In this document: in pieces, positions 17,065-26,115 of the stretch | Numbering within the stretch: position 1 is the first letter of the stretch | Layout of the letters: every line of letters begins with the position of its first letter | Assembly (NCBI GenBank): GCA_031553195.1 | Contig: JAVBLV010000044.1 | Location: 1-53,543, forward strand | Source: JAVBLV01 sp031553195 | GTDB lineage: Bacteria > Bacteroidota > Bacteroidia > Bacteroidales > P3 | Direction: 5' to 3' | Length of the DNA: 53,543 bases | Program-made: the position numbers and the translations under genes | Notes under the pieces: model-generated | Told to the model about the DNA's origin: nothing | Seen by the model: the letters and a program-made list of their open reading frames with translations, nothing else | Databases searched by the model: none

Positions 17065-18066
17065 TTACATTGTTGCATCAATTAATCGGTTTTGTAAGAT
17101 GTACTGCATAATCTGCACGGCATTGGTTGCGGCTCCTTTGCGTAAGTTGTCGGAAACAACCCAGAAATTCAAGCTATTAGGTTGGGAAAAGTCAGGACGT
17201 ATTCGGCCAATGAATACTTCGTTCTTTCCTTTTGCCCCGATAGGCGTTGGATATATATTCTTCTCTGGAGCATCTTGAACAATAATTCCTTGAGATTCTT
17301 TTAATAAATTCTTTACATCATTGATGTCATATTCATTCCAAAATTCCACATTTACCGCTTCCGAATGTCCGCCAAGCACAGGCGCCCGTACGACGGTAGC
17401 GGTTAATTGAATGGAATTGTCGTCTAATATTTTTCGCGTTTCGTTGACTAGTTTCTGCTCCTCGGTAGTATATCCGTCATCCTGAAAATTTCCGCCATGG
17501 GGAAATAAGTTTTCATGTATGCGATGCGGATAAAATTTTTCCGAATCGATGCCCTGCTGCTCGTCTTTTAATTGTTTTACTCCATACGCGCCGCTTCCCG
17601 TAACGCTTTGATATGTGGAAATAACAACGCGTTTAATTCTATATCTTTCATGCAAAGGCGCTAATGCCACTACTAATTGGATTGTAGAACAGTTCGGATT
17701 GGCAATGAGTTTGTCTCGCTTTGTTAAGATGCGAATGTTGACTTCTGGAACGATTAACGGAATGTTTTTTTCTTTTCGCCATGCAGAAGAATTGTCAATC
17801 ACCGTTGCGCCTGCCTCCACAAAACGCGGCGCATATTCCAAAGAAGTTTTAGCGCCTGCCGAAAAGATAGCTAAGTCGGGCTTTTTTAAAATGGCTTCTT
17901 CCATCGAAATGATTTTGTACCTCCTATTTGCAAATTCGATTTCTTTTCCTATTGATTTCTCGGAAGCGACAGGTAATAATTCAATATCTGTAAACCCAAA
18001 TTCCTCTAATACATCCAGGATTTCCTTTCCAACCAAACCGGTGGCGCCGACAACTGCAAGTTTCAT
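17065..18066 (-). CDS. asd: Aspartate-semialdehyde dehydrogenase
   Basis: 333 residues, normal length. It makes aspartate semialdehyde from aspartyl phosphate with NADPH, the branch point to lysine/diaminopimelate, threonine and methionine. The N-terminus has the Rossmann motif VVGATGLVGKEIL. The active-site cysteine is Cys126 in NPNCSTIQ. RAPVLGGHSEAVNVEF carries the conserved substrate-site His and Glu. It converges on the histidine kinase (72-base gap). A -7-like TAAATTTG lies 24 bases upstream of the ATG. Cytoplasmic, single gene. Confidence 0.97.
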   Translation of the reverse strand: MKLAVVGATGLVGKEILDVLEEFGFTDIELLPVASEKSIGKEIEFANRRYKIISMEEAILKKPDLAIFSAGAKTSLEYAPRFVEAGATVIDNSSAWRKEKNIPLIVPEVNIRILTKRDKLIANPNCSTIQLVVALAPLHERYRIKRVVISTYQSVTGSGAYGVKQLKDEQQGIDSEKFYPHRIHENLFPHGGNFQDDGYTTEEQKLVNETRKILDDNSIQLTATVVRAPVLGGHSEAVNVEFWNEYDINDVKNLLKESQGIIVQDAPEKNIYPTPIGAKGKNEVFIGRIRPDFSQPNSLNFWVVSDNLRKGAATNAVQIMQYILQNRLIDATM

Positions 18067-18089
18067 AAACGTATGGTATTTATTTCATG

Positions 18090-18097
18090 CAAATTTA
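18090..18097 (-). promoter_or_regulatory. -7 box for asd
   Basis: TAAATTTG on the minus strand, 23 bases before the asd ATG. The -33 element is not clear. Confidence 0.4.
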
Positions 18098-18236
18098 CAT
18101 AAAATCAAGTTTGTGCCGGACGGAGATAAAATAGATGTATATAAATCTTTATTCTGTTACCGGTCTAAACAATTCTCTTTTAAGAATGTTACTATCATTA
18201 GTTAAAAATGCTTTATTGCTTAATATCTATTTTGTT

Positions 18237-19424
18237 ATGAAATGCTTAACGTTTGTAAAAGCGGTAATTACGCTTGCTTTATTTTTAATATTCTTTACTC
18301 CTGCCAAAAGTTTTTCCCAGTCTGAAGAGAAAAGGAAAATAAATTTGAAAGACAGTACCGACGGCTATTTCGACTTAAGCGATGAATTGATTCATGCTCA
18401 TGGCTTTATTCCAATACCTATGTTGATTACCGAACCGGCATTAGGAGGAATAGGGGGGGCCTTGGGAGTGGTGTTTATGGAGCCGATAAAAGTTCGTGTC
18501 GACAAAGAAGGAAAAGCGTCTCCTCTTTGGCCGAGTATCACAGGTTTGGGCGCCGGATATACTGCGAATAACACATGGTTTGCAGGAGCCGCGCGGATGG
18601 GGGAGTGGGAAAAACCCGGAATCCACTATCGGGTCGTTGGCGGCTATGCCAATGTAAATATTGATATGTATAAAGATCTTCCTAATTTGGGAGAAAAAGA
18701 ATTCGGATTGAATATGAAGACGCCGGCTGTTTATCTGATGGCTCAGAAGAGATTCCTTAATTTTTTTTCGGGCGGTTTACAATATATGTTTTCTTACATG
18801 AAGGTTTCTGCCGATGTAAATTTGGATAATCTTCCCGACGGAAATATTAAAGATAAGATTAAAGGCGATTTGGAAAAAGATAATTACTTAAGTTCTTTAG
18901 GATTTTTGCTGAGTTTCGATAACAGGGATAATGTTTTTTCTCCTTCCAGCGGGTTAAAAGTAGATATTGAAACGGATTGGTCAAATAAAAACATAGGCGC
19001 ATCGTACGACTATTCAAAAATGATAGGAAGCGCTTACGGATATTGGCATGTTTTTGATCCCTGGGTGGCTTCTATGCGGTTGGAATGGCAGCAAATGTTT
19101 AATAATCCGCCCTTTTATATGCTCCCATATATCGATTTAAGAGGGGTTCCTACTGCCCGCTATATGGATAATATTACTGCTTTGGCAGAAATGGAACATA
19201 GGGTTGAGATTTTTCATCGTTGGAGCTTAGTAGGTTTTGCAGGCTTGGGAAAAGCTTTCCCCGATTATGACAAATTTTCTCAGAAAGATTGGGTGTATAA
19301 TTATGGCGGCGGTTTTCGTTATTTGATAGCCAGAAAATTTAAACTTCAAATGGGGATGGACTTTGGTTTTGGACCCGAAGACTGGGGATTTTATATTGTT
19401 TTTGGAAGTGCTTGGTTACGATAA
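18237..19424 (+). CDS. Omp85-type outer membrane barrel without POTRA domains
   Basis: From the ATG at 18237 the protein is 395 residues with a signal peptide (MKCLTFVKAVITLALFLIFF, then TPAKSFSQ). The rest is beta-barrel-like, with alternating hydrophobic strands and an aromatic C-terminus (YIVFGSAWLR). The block FSPSSGLKVDIETDW and the motif DLRGVPTARY resemble the surface-antigen (BamA/TamA) barrel and its (V/I)RG(F/Y) lid-loop motif. No POTRA repeats precede the barrel, so this is a short member of the superfamily and not BamA itself. The longer in-frame extension back to 18135 is rejected because the signal peptide begins at 18237. Role unknown; possibly a passive channel or lipid-related protein. 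Confidence 0.75.
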   Translation: MKCLTFVKAVITLALFLIFFTPAKSFSQSEEKRKINLKDSTDGYFDLSDELIHAHGFIPIPMLITEPALGGIGGALGVVFMEPIKVRVDKEGKASPLWPSITGLGAGYTANNTWFAGAARMGEWEKPGIHYRVVGGYANVNIDMYKDLPNLGEKEFGLNMKTPAVYLMAQKRFLNFFSGGLQYMFSYMKVSADVNLDNLPDGNIKDKIKGDLEKDNYLSSLGFLLSFDNRDNVFSPSSGLKVDIETDWSNKNIGASYDYSKMIGSAYGYWHVFDPWVASMRLEWQQMFNNPPFYMLPYIDLRGVPTARYMDNITALAEMEHRVEIFHRWSLVGFAGLGKAFPDYDKFSQKDWVYNYGGGFRYLIARKFKLQMGMDFGFGPEDWGFYIVFGSAWLR

Positions 19425-19590
19425 CTTAAGTTTGTAACCGTCCTTTGGGTCTGCTTTTCTCAAATCAGGTTGATTAAATGAATCTGGAAACTGTCATCAT
19501 TGTGCATCTTTACGCAGCGGCATCATTATGCAAATCGAATCTATTCTTTTTAGTATGGCGCAGAACGATGTATCAATAATTTCATGTAAG
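19425..19590. other. Short intergenic spacer
   Basis: No gene, promoter or repeat recognised between the barrel gene and the terminator of the leftward small gene. Confidence 0.4.
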
Positions 19591-19623
19591 AAAAAAGCTG
19601 TCCAAAACTTTTTTTTGAACAGC
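19591..19623 (-). terminator. Intrinsic terminator of the small leftward gene
   Basis: On the minus strand GCTGTTCAAAA pairs with TTTTGGACAGC (one G-T pair) and is followed directly by TTTTTTC, the classic form. It lies 23 bases past the stop of the 19858-19646 gene. Confidence 0.75.
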
Positions 19624-19645
19624 CCTCTTTCGTTATTTTATTTAG

Positions 19646-19858
19646 TTAATCGGCATATATTATTCCATAATGATCCAACACGCTTGAGTAAGCCATCATT
19701 ATTTGCTCTGTTATAAGTTCTGTGCCAAATTGGATTTTATTACAACCCACCCAGTATTTGTGTAATGGATCCCTTGTTCTCCAAATTCTGGGTTGATACC
19801 ATACTAGCCGACTTTTGTCTGTCGTAGATCCCTCTCTTTCCAGTATTTCATAAGTCAT
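19646..19858 (-). CDS. Small orphan protein, 70 residues
   Basis: Starts MTYEILEREGSTTDKSRLV from the ATG at 19858 and ends DHYGIIYAD. The composition is balanced and protein-like, rich in Tyr, Trp and Arg (WYQPRIWRTRDPLHKYWVG), with no signal peptide or membrane segment. Three signals support it as a real gene: a -7-like box TAACTTTG (19984-19977) upstream, the ATG, and a strong terminator just past the stop. The leader would be about 110 bases, which is long. I do not recognise the family, and no function is suggested. A TTG two codons earlier is an alternative start. Confidence 0.55.
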   Translation of the reverse strand: MTYEILEREGSTTDKSRLVWYQPRIWRTRDPLHKYWVGCNKIQFGTELITEQIMMAYSSVLDHYGIIYAD

Positions 19859-19976
19859 TGACAACTTTCAAAATTTCTTTTTAGTGAATTGAAATACAGA
19901 ATGTTACTACTTTGTGTTTCGAAGCGCTAACGGTTACCTAACGATTCTGTTTCAATTAGTTTTGCCTTTAGTTATA

Positions 19977-19984
19977 CAAAGTTA
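19977..19984 (-). promoter_or_regulatory. -7-like box upstream of the small orphan gene
   Basis: TAACTTTG on the minus strand, 119 bases before the ATG. No TTTG is found at the usual -33 distance, so this is tentative. Confidence 0.35.
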
Positions 19985-20048
19985 ATGCAAAAATGCGGAT
20001 ATAAAAAAAGAATTTTCTGTTTACGTTTTATTTTTAATCTGTAAAATT

Positions 20049-22304
20049 TTAGTGTACCACTACTTTTACCGTTTTTTCTTTACCTTGGATTTGAAGTTTA
20101 AGCATATATATCCCGCTATGTAATGACTGAACAGATAATGGATAGGTAGTATTGGCGGAAACGATACAGCTTTTTACCTTTTTTCCTACCATATCATATA
20201 ACTCTGCTTGCAGGGGATAGTTCCCTTTATTGGCAATATGTACTACTTCATTGACTGGGTTGGGGAAGATTTCTATATGGTATTTCTGTTGATTGATTCC
20301 TTTGATGAATACGTAATTACTATCTTTTGTAATCGTAGTATCCGTTTTTGTTCCCATATATAAAGTATCGGTTAATACCCTGCCGGATGCTATGGGTTCT
20401 CCTTTTTGGGCGAAAAAGCCCGGCTTCTGACCGCTTATTAAGGTATCCCTTATAATGGTGTCGCACAAAAAGGAAATATTTGTAATATGGGTATCTACCA
20501 TTACCGTATCTAAATAAACAATGGTTGTAACCATTGTATCGGCTGCATAGGTGCATACAAATAAAGTATCTCGGTATAAGGTATCTATAATTTTAGGGGC
20601 TACCGTATCCCTTACCCATGTGCTATCTAATATATAAGGATCATAAACTCCCGACATGTAACCATATTTGAAGAAAAATACGTCTTCACCTAAATTAGCC
20701 AGATCTCCACTACGGGTTAGGGCAATAGTATCTAAAATAAGATTACCGCTAAATGTGCCTGCTATGTATGTATTACCATAGGTATCGGGCAATACGTGGC
20801 TTATCAGGGCGGTAGAAGAAATCGGATTTTCTTCGTTAATAGGCGTAATACCCAAACGTTTGGCGTCCAATACTTCCCCGGTAGTTTGGTTTAAAGTTGA
20901 CCAAGCCAATTGCATATAGTTGAAATTTTCCCCGTTCATATCGAGGCGTATATCCCCCCATGAAAAAGAGGAACGTCCTTCTCCCACGGCTGCAATACGG
21001 TTGCCTGGTAAAAAACAAAGGGTATATATATCCGATGCCCCAAAAAAATCATCTGGCAAAGTATGCCTGAGCCAGATACGGTTGCCCAAACTATCGAATT
21101 TAACTACATAAGATGTAACCATTTTATAAATAAGGTATCGTTATCTATAATGCCTATGCAAGGACGTTCAGGATTTATTACTGGAGGGTGGTATCCTATC
21201 GTATAGCCAGCTGCAAATACATTCCCCAAACTATCAGCCAACAAATTACCCATTGGAAGAGAGTTTTTCAACAATACTTTTGCCCAACGGGCGGAACCAT
21301 CGACATTAAAAGAAGAAAGTACTGTAAAAGAGTTCCTTACCCACCCAAATCCGTCCATATACCTTCCTCCCCATTGGGGGTTATAAACTAAAGTATCATT
21401 GCCTGCTATAACAACAGTATCGTTTCCATAAGGTTCAAATCTGTTCGCCATATAAAATTCTTTATTGTAATAGGCAATTTTTACATCGGAACGATAAAAG
21501 GATTGCCTGCTTATGTCCAATACAGATCCATTGAGAGGTTCTAAATTTTCATTTAACCACACAGCAATGTAAGGTCGCTTGGCCGGTATGTTTTCGTATC
21601 CGGGCAACATATATCCGTATGCTATTAATAACGTCCCTGTTTCGTCCGCCCCAAAATAAAGAGGAAAGACATAACCTGCCGAATCGGGAATATAGGGCCT
21701 TACATGACTTAGTCCGGGTTGCTTTACCCATTGTAGAGTCCCTGCCGTGTCCCATTTGGCAAATACATAAACACTATCGCCATAACCGTCCCGTTGGTGC
21801 AAAGTAGTATCACGGTCTATAATAATTGCATCATTATATTCATGCCTCACCATCCGTACACAAACATACACATTTCCGGTTATGTACTTTCAGAAGTCCA
21901 TCTCCATTTATTCTTCCCGAAATCAGGAATTTTTTCCAACGCAAATCTCCCTGCGGATTATAGCTACAAAGCAGGTAGGCTTTGTTGTCATAATCCATTG
22001 GAAAAGACCAGGGGTCGGGATAAAAACCGCCATCAGAACCCCCGTCTACCAATTCGCCATCGTGCAATACGGTATATGGCATACCAAAGGGGGTACTTAG
22101 TATATAGGTATTACCGGCTTCATCCATATCAGTACCTAATACTTCTTCATCTACCTGGCTTGCCTGAGAACGTGAACCCATAACATGCGCCCACGGGAAA
22201 CCCTGCGTTTGGGCAAAGGCCCCTAACCCGAAAGAGCCTCCCCCGATTCCTCCAAAGGAGGAGAAAAATATAACGGGATATAAAAATGATAGAATTTTTT
22301 TCAT
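20049..22304 (-). pseudogene. Frameshifted T9SS-exported protein with type A sorting tail
   Basis: Three consecutive frames (22304-21840, 21871-21104, 21122-20049) make one protein of about 745 residues if two one-base shifts are repaired. The first is between about 21871 and 21882, where KVHN should continue as GNVYVCVRMVRHEY. The second is near 21115-21122, where NDTLFI should continue as MVTSYVVKFDSLGNRIW. It has a signal peptide, many repeats of the type (D/S)xxGNxxxAG ending in W-(V/A)K (SBBP-like beta-propeller repeats), and a C-terminal T9SS type A signal (IEIFPNPVNEVVHIAN ... SLHSGIYMLKLQ). The product would be secreted or surface anchored by the type 9 system. The signal peptide is odd: SSFGGIGGGSFGLGAFAQ is encoded by C/G-rich repeat-like DNA. 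Decay and sequencing error are both possible. Confidence 0.8.
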
Positions 22305-22587
22305 AGTATAACTGTATTGCGCCCGGTAATTAATTTTTTGGGTTGATATTGTAAAAACACATTCGTGATGTAAAAAGACGTATGGCGTTTAAACAGTTAA
22401 GATAATTTATGTTTTATGACGATGCCTTTCCTTCTACTGGAAAATAAATAAATTGAAAAACAGAATATTAAAAACTTTCATTCATCAAAGAGTATGCTAA
22501 CAAATTGCTAACTCAGCTATGCTTTTTTTCATTTTGTTTTGGCTTTCAAAATTATAATTGCTGTTTTTCAATATTTTAGACTGTTTT
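22305..22587. other. Divergent intergenic region between the T9SS gene and pbpC
   Basis: 341 bases in total lie between the two divergent starts. On the right it holds the pbpC promoter (22588-22619). No clear -7 box is seen for the leftward gene. No repeat or RNA recognised. Confidence 0.4.
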
Positions 22588-22619
22588 TTTGTCTTTTTAA
22601 TCCCCATTCTGTACTTTTG
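22588..22619 (+). promoter_or_regulatory. Consensus promoter for pbpC
   Basis: TTTG (22588-22591), 20 bases, TACTTTTG (22612-22619). Transcription should start near 22626, which supports the GTG at 22646 as the start codon. Confidence 0.65.
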
Positions 22620-22645
22620 CAACAAAATAAAGGCGTTACTTATTT

Positions 22646-25000
22646 GTGAGAATACTTTCATTTCTGCAGGCTGAAAACAAGATTGCACCCAAAAAAAGAG
22701 TTATAATTATTGTCTTGATAATTGTAATTGTTGCATATGGGTTTTGTTTGCCGAAAAACCTGTTTAACGTTTCGTACAGTACGGTTGTCGTTGACAGAAA
22801 TAACGAATTGTTGGGAGCGAGAATAGCAGATGATAATCAATGGCGTTTCCCCGAAATTGATACGGTTCCTGAAAAATTTAAAACTTGCCTCGTCCAGTTC
22901 GAAGATCAATATTTTTATTGTCATTGGGGCGTAAATCCTGTTTCTATTGGACGCGCCGTTATTCAAAATGTAAAGCAAGGCAAGGTAGTAAGCGGAGGAA
23001 GTACTCTGTCCATGCAAACGATTCGCATCTCTCGCAACCGTCCGCGGACGTGGTTTACGAAAATCAAAGAAATAATACTGGCTACCCGGCTCGAATTTCG
23101 CTATTCTAAAAAGAAAATATTGGCTCTATATGCATCCCATGCTCCTTTTGGCGGAAATGTCGTAGGGTTGGAAGCCGCTTCGTGGCGGTATTTCGGACGC
23201 TCTCCCCAAAATCTTTCCTGGGCCGAAGCGGCTACTTTGGCCGTTTTGCCCAATTCTCCGGCTCTGATAAATTTTTCGCGGAACAGAAAGTTGTTATTGG
23301 AGAAAAGAAACCGCCTTTTAGGTAAGTTATATGCGAATTCTGTTATTGACGAATCGACATATGAATTGGCTTTAAGCGAAACCCTTCCATCGGAACCGTT
23401 GCCTTTGCCTCAGATTGCTCCTCATTTGACAACCTATTTTTATAAAAACGACAAAGGAAAATATTGTCATTCTACCATTAACAAAAACATGCAGTTACAG
23501 GTGGAGAACATACTCGAACGTTGGTATGGGGAATTTTCGCAAAATGATATAAAAAATATAGCGGCTATTATTATTGATGTTAGAACAAACCAGGTTCTGG
23601 CTTATTGTGGAAATATAAATTTTGAAAGCAAAAGATCAGCCAATCAAGTGGATATAATTCGTTCTCCCCGTAGCACAGGAAGTATTTTAAAACCTTTGTT
23701 ATACTGCGCTATGCTCCAGGAAGGACAATTATTACCGAAAATGCTTTTGCCCGATATTCCGGTAAATATTAACGGTTTTATGCCTCAAAATTTTAATAAA
23801 GAATATGATGGAGCTGTTCCCGCCTCCGAAGCGTTATGCCGTTCGCTGAATATTCCAATGGTTTGCGCTTTAAGGACGTATAGCGTTCCTAAGTTTTATG
23901 ATTTCTTGAAAAAAGCAGGTTATACAACCTTGAATCGTCCTTCTTCCCATTATGGCTTATCGCTTATTCTTGGCGGAGCGGAATCGACGCTTTGGGATAT
24001 TGTTTCTTCCTATAATTGCATGGCGAAAACTTTGAATTACTATTTGGCAAACAAGGATTATACATCCCAAACACTTTTGCAGCCTGATTTTTTAATAGAA
24101 GAACAGACTGTTAAATCAAAACAAAATAAATTATATAATGCCGCTGCAATTTGGCAAACATTCGAGGTTATTAAAGAGGTGAATCGTCCGGAAGAGATCG
24201 ATTGGCGGAATATACCTTCTATGCAAAAAATAGCTTGGAAAACAGGAACCAGTTATGGATTCAGGGATGCCTGGGCTGTAGGAGTTACGCCCAAGTATGT
24301 GGTAGGGGTATGGGTGGGAAATGCCAATGGAGAAGGCAGACCGGGACTAACCGGAGCAAAAACGGCAGGTCCGGTTATGTTTGATATTTTTAACATTTTA
24401 CCCAGGACAAAATGGTTCGATATTCCTTATGGAGAACTTATAGAATCGGAGATTTGCAGGCAAAGCGGATGCTTGAAAAGCCGCTTTTGTCCTGATACCG
24501 ATACCGTATTGATTTGTAAAGAAGGCATTAAAACGGAAATTTGCCGTTATCATTTTCAAATTAATGTAACGTTAGACGGTCGCTATCGCGTATATGAAAA
24601 TTGTGCCGGCGATGAAGGAATGCGCCAGGAAAGTATATTTATATTGCCTCCTGTTTGGGAGTGGTACTATAAACGTCATCATTCGGATTACAAATCATTG
24701 CCTCCTTTTAAAGCCGGTTGCGGACAGCAAGATGATATGCCTATGCAGTTTATTTATCCGCAAAAAAATGCCGTAATTTCCTTGCCTAAGCAGTTAGATG
24801 GTAAAAACGGGACAGTTATATTTGAACTGGCGCACTATAATAGCAATGCAACTGTGTACTGGCACTTGGATCAAGAATATGTTGGCAGTACAAATTATTT
24901 TCATCAGTTATCATTAAGTCCGCCGCTAGGAAGGCACGTTATTACAGTTGTTGATAATGAAGGTAATACATTGTCTTCAAATTTTCAAATTGTTAAATAA
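22646..25000 (+). CDS. pbpC: Penicillin-binding protein 1C (glycosyltransferase/transpeptidase)
   Basis: 784 residues from a GTG start. A single N-terminal membrane anchor (about 18-36) is followed by a GT51 glycosyltransferase domain with the catalytic Glu near residue 86 in QFEDQYFYCHWGVNP and GGSTLSMQTIR. The transpeptidase domain has the active-site Ser346-x-x-Lys349 (TGSILKPLL), and KTGTS at 532-536. The C-terminal domain (about 690-784) matches the BiPBP_C type that marks PBP1C. It polymerises and cross-links peptidoglycan outside the inner membrane. In many bacteria PBP1C is paired with a bacterial alpha-2-macroglobulin; here such a protein is present but 20 kb away. Confidence 0.93.
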   Translation: MRILSFLQAENKIAPKKRVIIIVLIIVIVAYGFCLPKNLFNVSYSTVVVDRNNELLGARIADDNQWRFPEIDTVPEKFKTCLVQFEDQYFYCHWGVNPVSIGRAVIQNVKQGKVVSGGSTLSMQTIRISRNRPRTWFTKIKEIILATRLEFRYSKKKILALYASHAPFGGNVVGLEAASWRYFGRSPQNLSWAEAATLAVLPNSPALINFSRNRKLLLEKRNRLLGKLYANSVIDESTYELALSETLPSEPLPLPQIAPHLTTYFYKNDKGKYCHSTINKNMQLQVENILERWYGEFSQNDIKNIAAIIIDVRTNQVLAYCGNINFESKRSANQVDIIRSPRSTGSILKPLLYCAMLQEGQLLPKMLLPDIPVNINGFMPQNFNKEYDGAVPASEALCRSLNIPMVCALRTYSVPKFYDFLKKAGYTTLNRPSSHYGLSLILGGAESTLWDIVSSYNCMAKTLNYYLANKDYTSQTLLQPDFLIEEQTVKSKQNKLYNAAAIWQTFEVIKEVNRPEEIDWRNIPSMQKIAWKTGTSYGFRDAWAVGVTPKYVVGVWVGNANGEGRPGLTGAKTAGPVMFDIFNILPRTKWFDIPYGELIESEICRQSGCLKSRFCPDTDTVLICKEGIKTEICRYHFQINVTLDGRYRVYENCAGDEGMRQESIFILPPVWEWYYKRHHSDYKSLPPFKAGCGQQDDMPMQFIYPQKNAVISLPKQLDGKNGTVIFELAHYNSNATVYWHLDQEYVGSTNYFHQLSLSPPLGRHVITVVDNEGNTLSSNFQIVK

Positions 25001-25044
25001 CAACAAGATTTTCAAAAGAAACAAGAATTATGGCATAAATATTT

Positions 25045-25074
25045 TTTGCACTACCAAAAAAGTTATTACCTTTG
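25045..25074 (+). promoter_or_regulatory. Promoter of the lipoprotein gene
   Basis: TTTG (25045-25048), 18 bases, TACCTTTG (25067-25074). It overlaps an upstream in-frame extension of the next gene, so the true start must be downstream, at 25100. Confidence 0.6.
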
Positions 25075-25099
25075 CAATGTAACTAATAATTTTAAACTT

Positions 25100-25672
25100 A
25101 TGAAAACAAAATACGCTTTCTTCTATCTTTGTGCTTTTATCTTTGGAACATTGATTTTTATAAGTTGCGGAGACGAAGGAGAGGAGCCGGTGATAAGTAC
25201 GGAAGTAAACACGTTACGATATTTATTAAAGGAACCGGGTTTTACAGAGAAAAGAGTAACCGGAATTGCTCCTAACGCCATTTCCTCTAATTTATATATA
25301 GGAGCTTCCCCTTCTATTTTCGATACGCTTGAAAAGGTTTTAATTATAGCGGAGTCTTCTGCAAAAGATTCTATCTATATTGAAATGAATATTCGGAAAG
25401 ATACGTTATCGAAATCGAGGATAATGGCTTTTAAGTATTTCCCTAAAAAAATCGATCACTCAGACGTATGGTATTTTTCAAGAGGAAGTTCTCCACATCA
25501 GGATACGTCGGCTCGTTTGAAAATTTATAGCTATGATCAATCAACATCGGCAACAAAAAAAATAAATGGATCTTATTCGGTTCTTCTGAGAAATGAAGGG
25601 CGGATACCTACAGGATACACTACAATGACAGGCGTTTTTGAAGATATACAGTTAAAATATGGAATCTTTTAA
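25100..25672 (+). CDS. Lipoprotein of unknown function (DUF4827/DUF-type, about 190 residues)
   Basis: 190 residues from the ATG at 25100. It has a lipoprotein signal peptide (MKTKYAFFYLCAFIFGTLIF, then ISC, lipid-anchored Cys at position 23), an acidic linker (GDEGEEP) and a beta-rich mature domain. I cannot assign a specific family; no catalytic motif is visible. Asp/Glu residues after the lipid Cys are a surface-export signal in some Bacteroidota, so it could face outward. The promoter before it and the strong hairpin after it make it a single-gene unit. An earlier in-frame ATG at 25046 is rejected because it lies inside the promoter. Confidence 0.65.
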   Translation: MKTKYAFFYLCAFIFGTLIFISCGDEGEEPVISTEVNTLRYLLKEPGFTEKRVTGIAPNAISSNLYIGASPSIFDTLEKVLIIAESSAKDSIYIEMNIRKDTLSKSRIMAFKYFPKKIDHSDVWYFSRGSSPHQDTSARLKIYSYDQSTSATKKINGSYSVLLRNEGRIPTGYTTMTGVFEDIQLKYGIF

Positions 25673-25726
25673 TCTATTTAAATTTATTTAAATAGACATT
25701 TTTTCAAGCGAGTTTGCGCAAGTTTT

Positions 25727-25768
25727 AAAACGGTTTTTAGAAGATTTTTCTTGAAAAACCGTTTTTTT
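25727..25768 (+). terminator. Strong terminator after the lipoprotein gene
   Basis: AAAACGGTTTTT pairs perfectly with AAAAACCGTTTT, the inner AGAA/TTCT extends the stem, and a run of seven T follows. Confidence 0.85.
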
Positions 25769-25835
25769 ATTCCTGTTTTATTTCTTGTCAATAGAAACAT
25801 TCTTGGATTTTTAACGATACAACAAAAATAAGTAT

Positions 25836-26078
25836 ATGAAGCTTTTTGTCATTATTTTTGCCTTTTCGATATTTATACTTGGATTTGCCATTGTTGGATT
25901 TGCCATAAAAATAGTTTTCAAAAAGAACGGCGAATTTAAAAGACAATGTAGCTCTGTCAATCCCATAACAGGGGAACGTATAGGTTGCAGTTGCAAAAAA
26001 TCGGTTTACGAAAAATGTTCGAAACATCCCAAGTACAATCCATTGGATATTAATGGGGAATTGTTGGATGAACTTTAA
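25836..26078 (+). CDS. Small membrane protein with CxC motif, NqrM-like
   Basis: 80 residues. One N-terminal membrane helix (MKLFVIIFAFSIFILGFAIV, extending to about residue 27) is followed by a short basic stretch and a soluble tail with four cysteines (RQCSSVN, GCSCKK, EKCSKH). One transmembrane helix plus a CxC-containing tail resembles NqrM, the iron-delivery factor for assembly of the Na+-translocating NADH:quinone reductase. That comparison rests on layout and the cysteines only. It ends 37 bases before polA and may share its transcript. Confidence 0.6.
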   Translation: MKLFVIIFAFSIFILGFAIVGFAIKIVFKKNGEFKRQCSSVNPITGERIGCSCKKSVYEKCSKHPKYNPLDINGELLDEL

Positions 26079-26115
26079 AACGTATTTCACGCTATTTCCT
26101 TAACGCTTAAATAAT

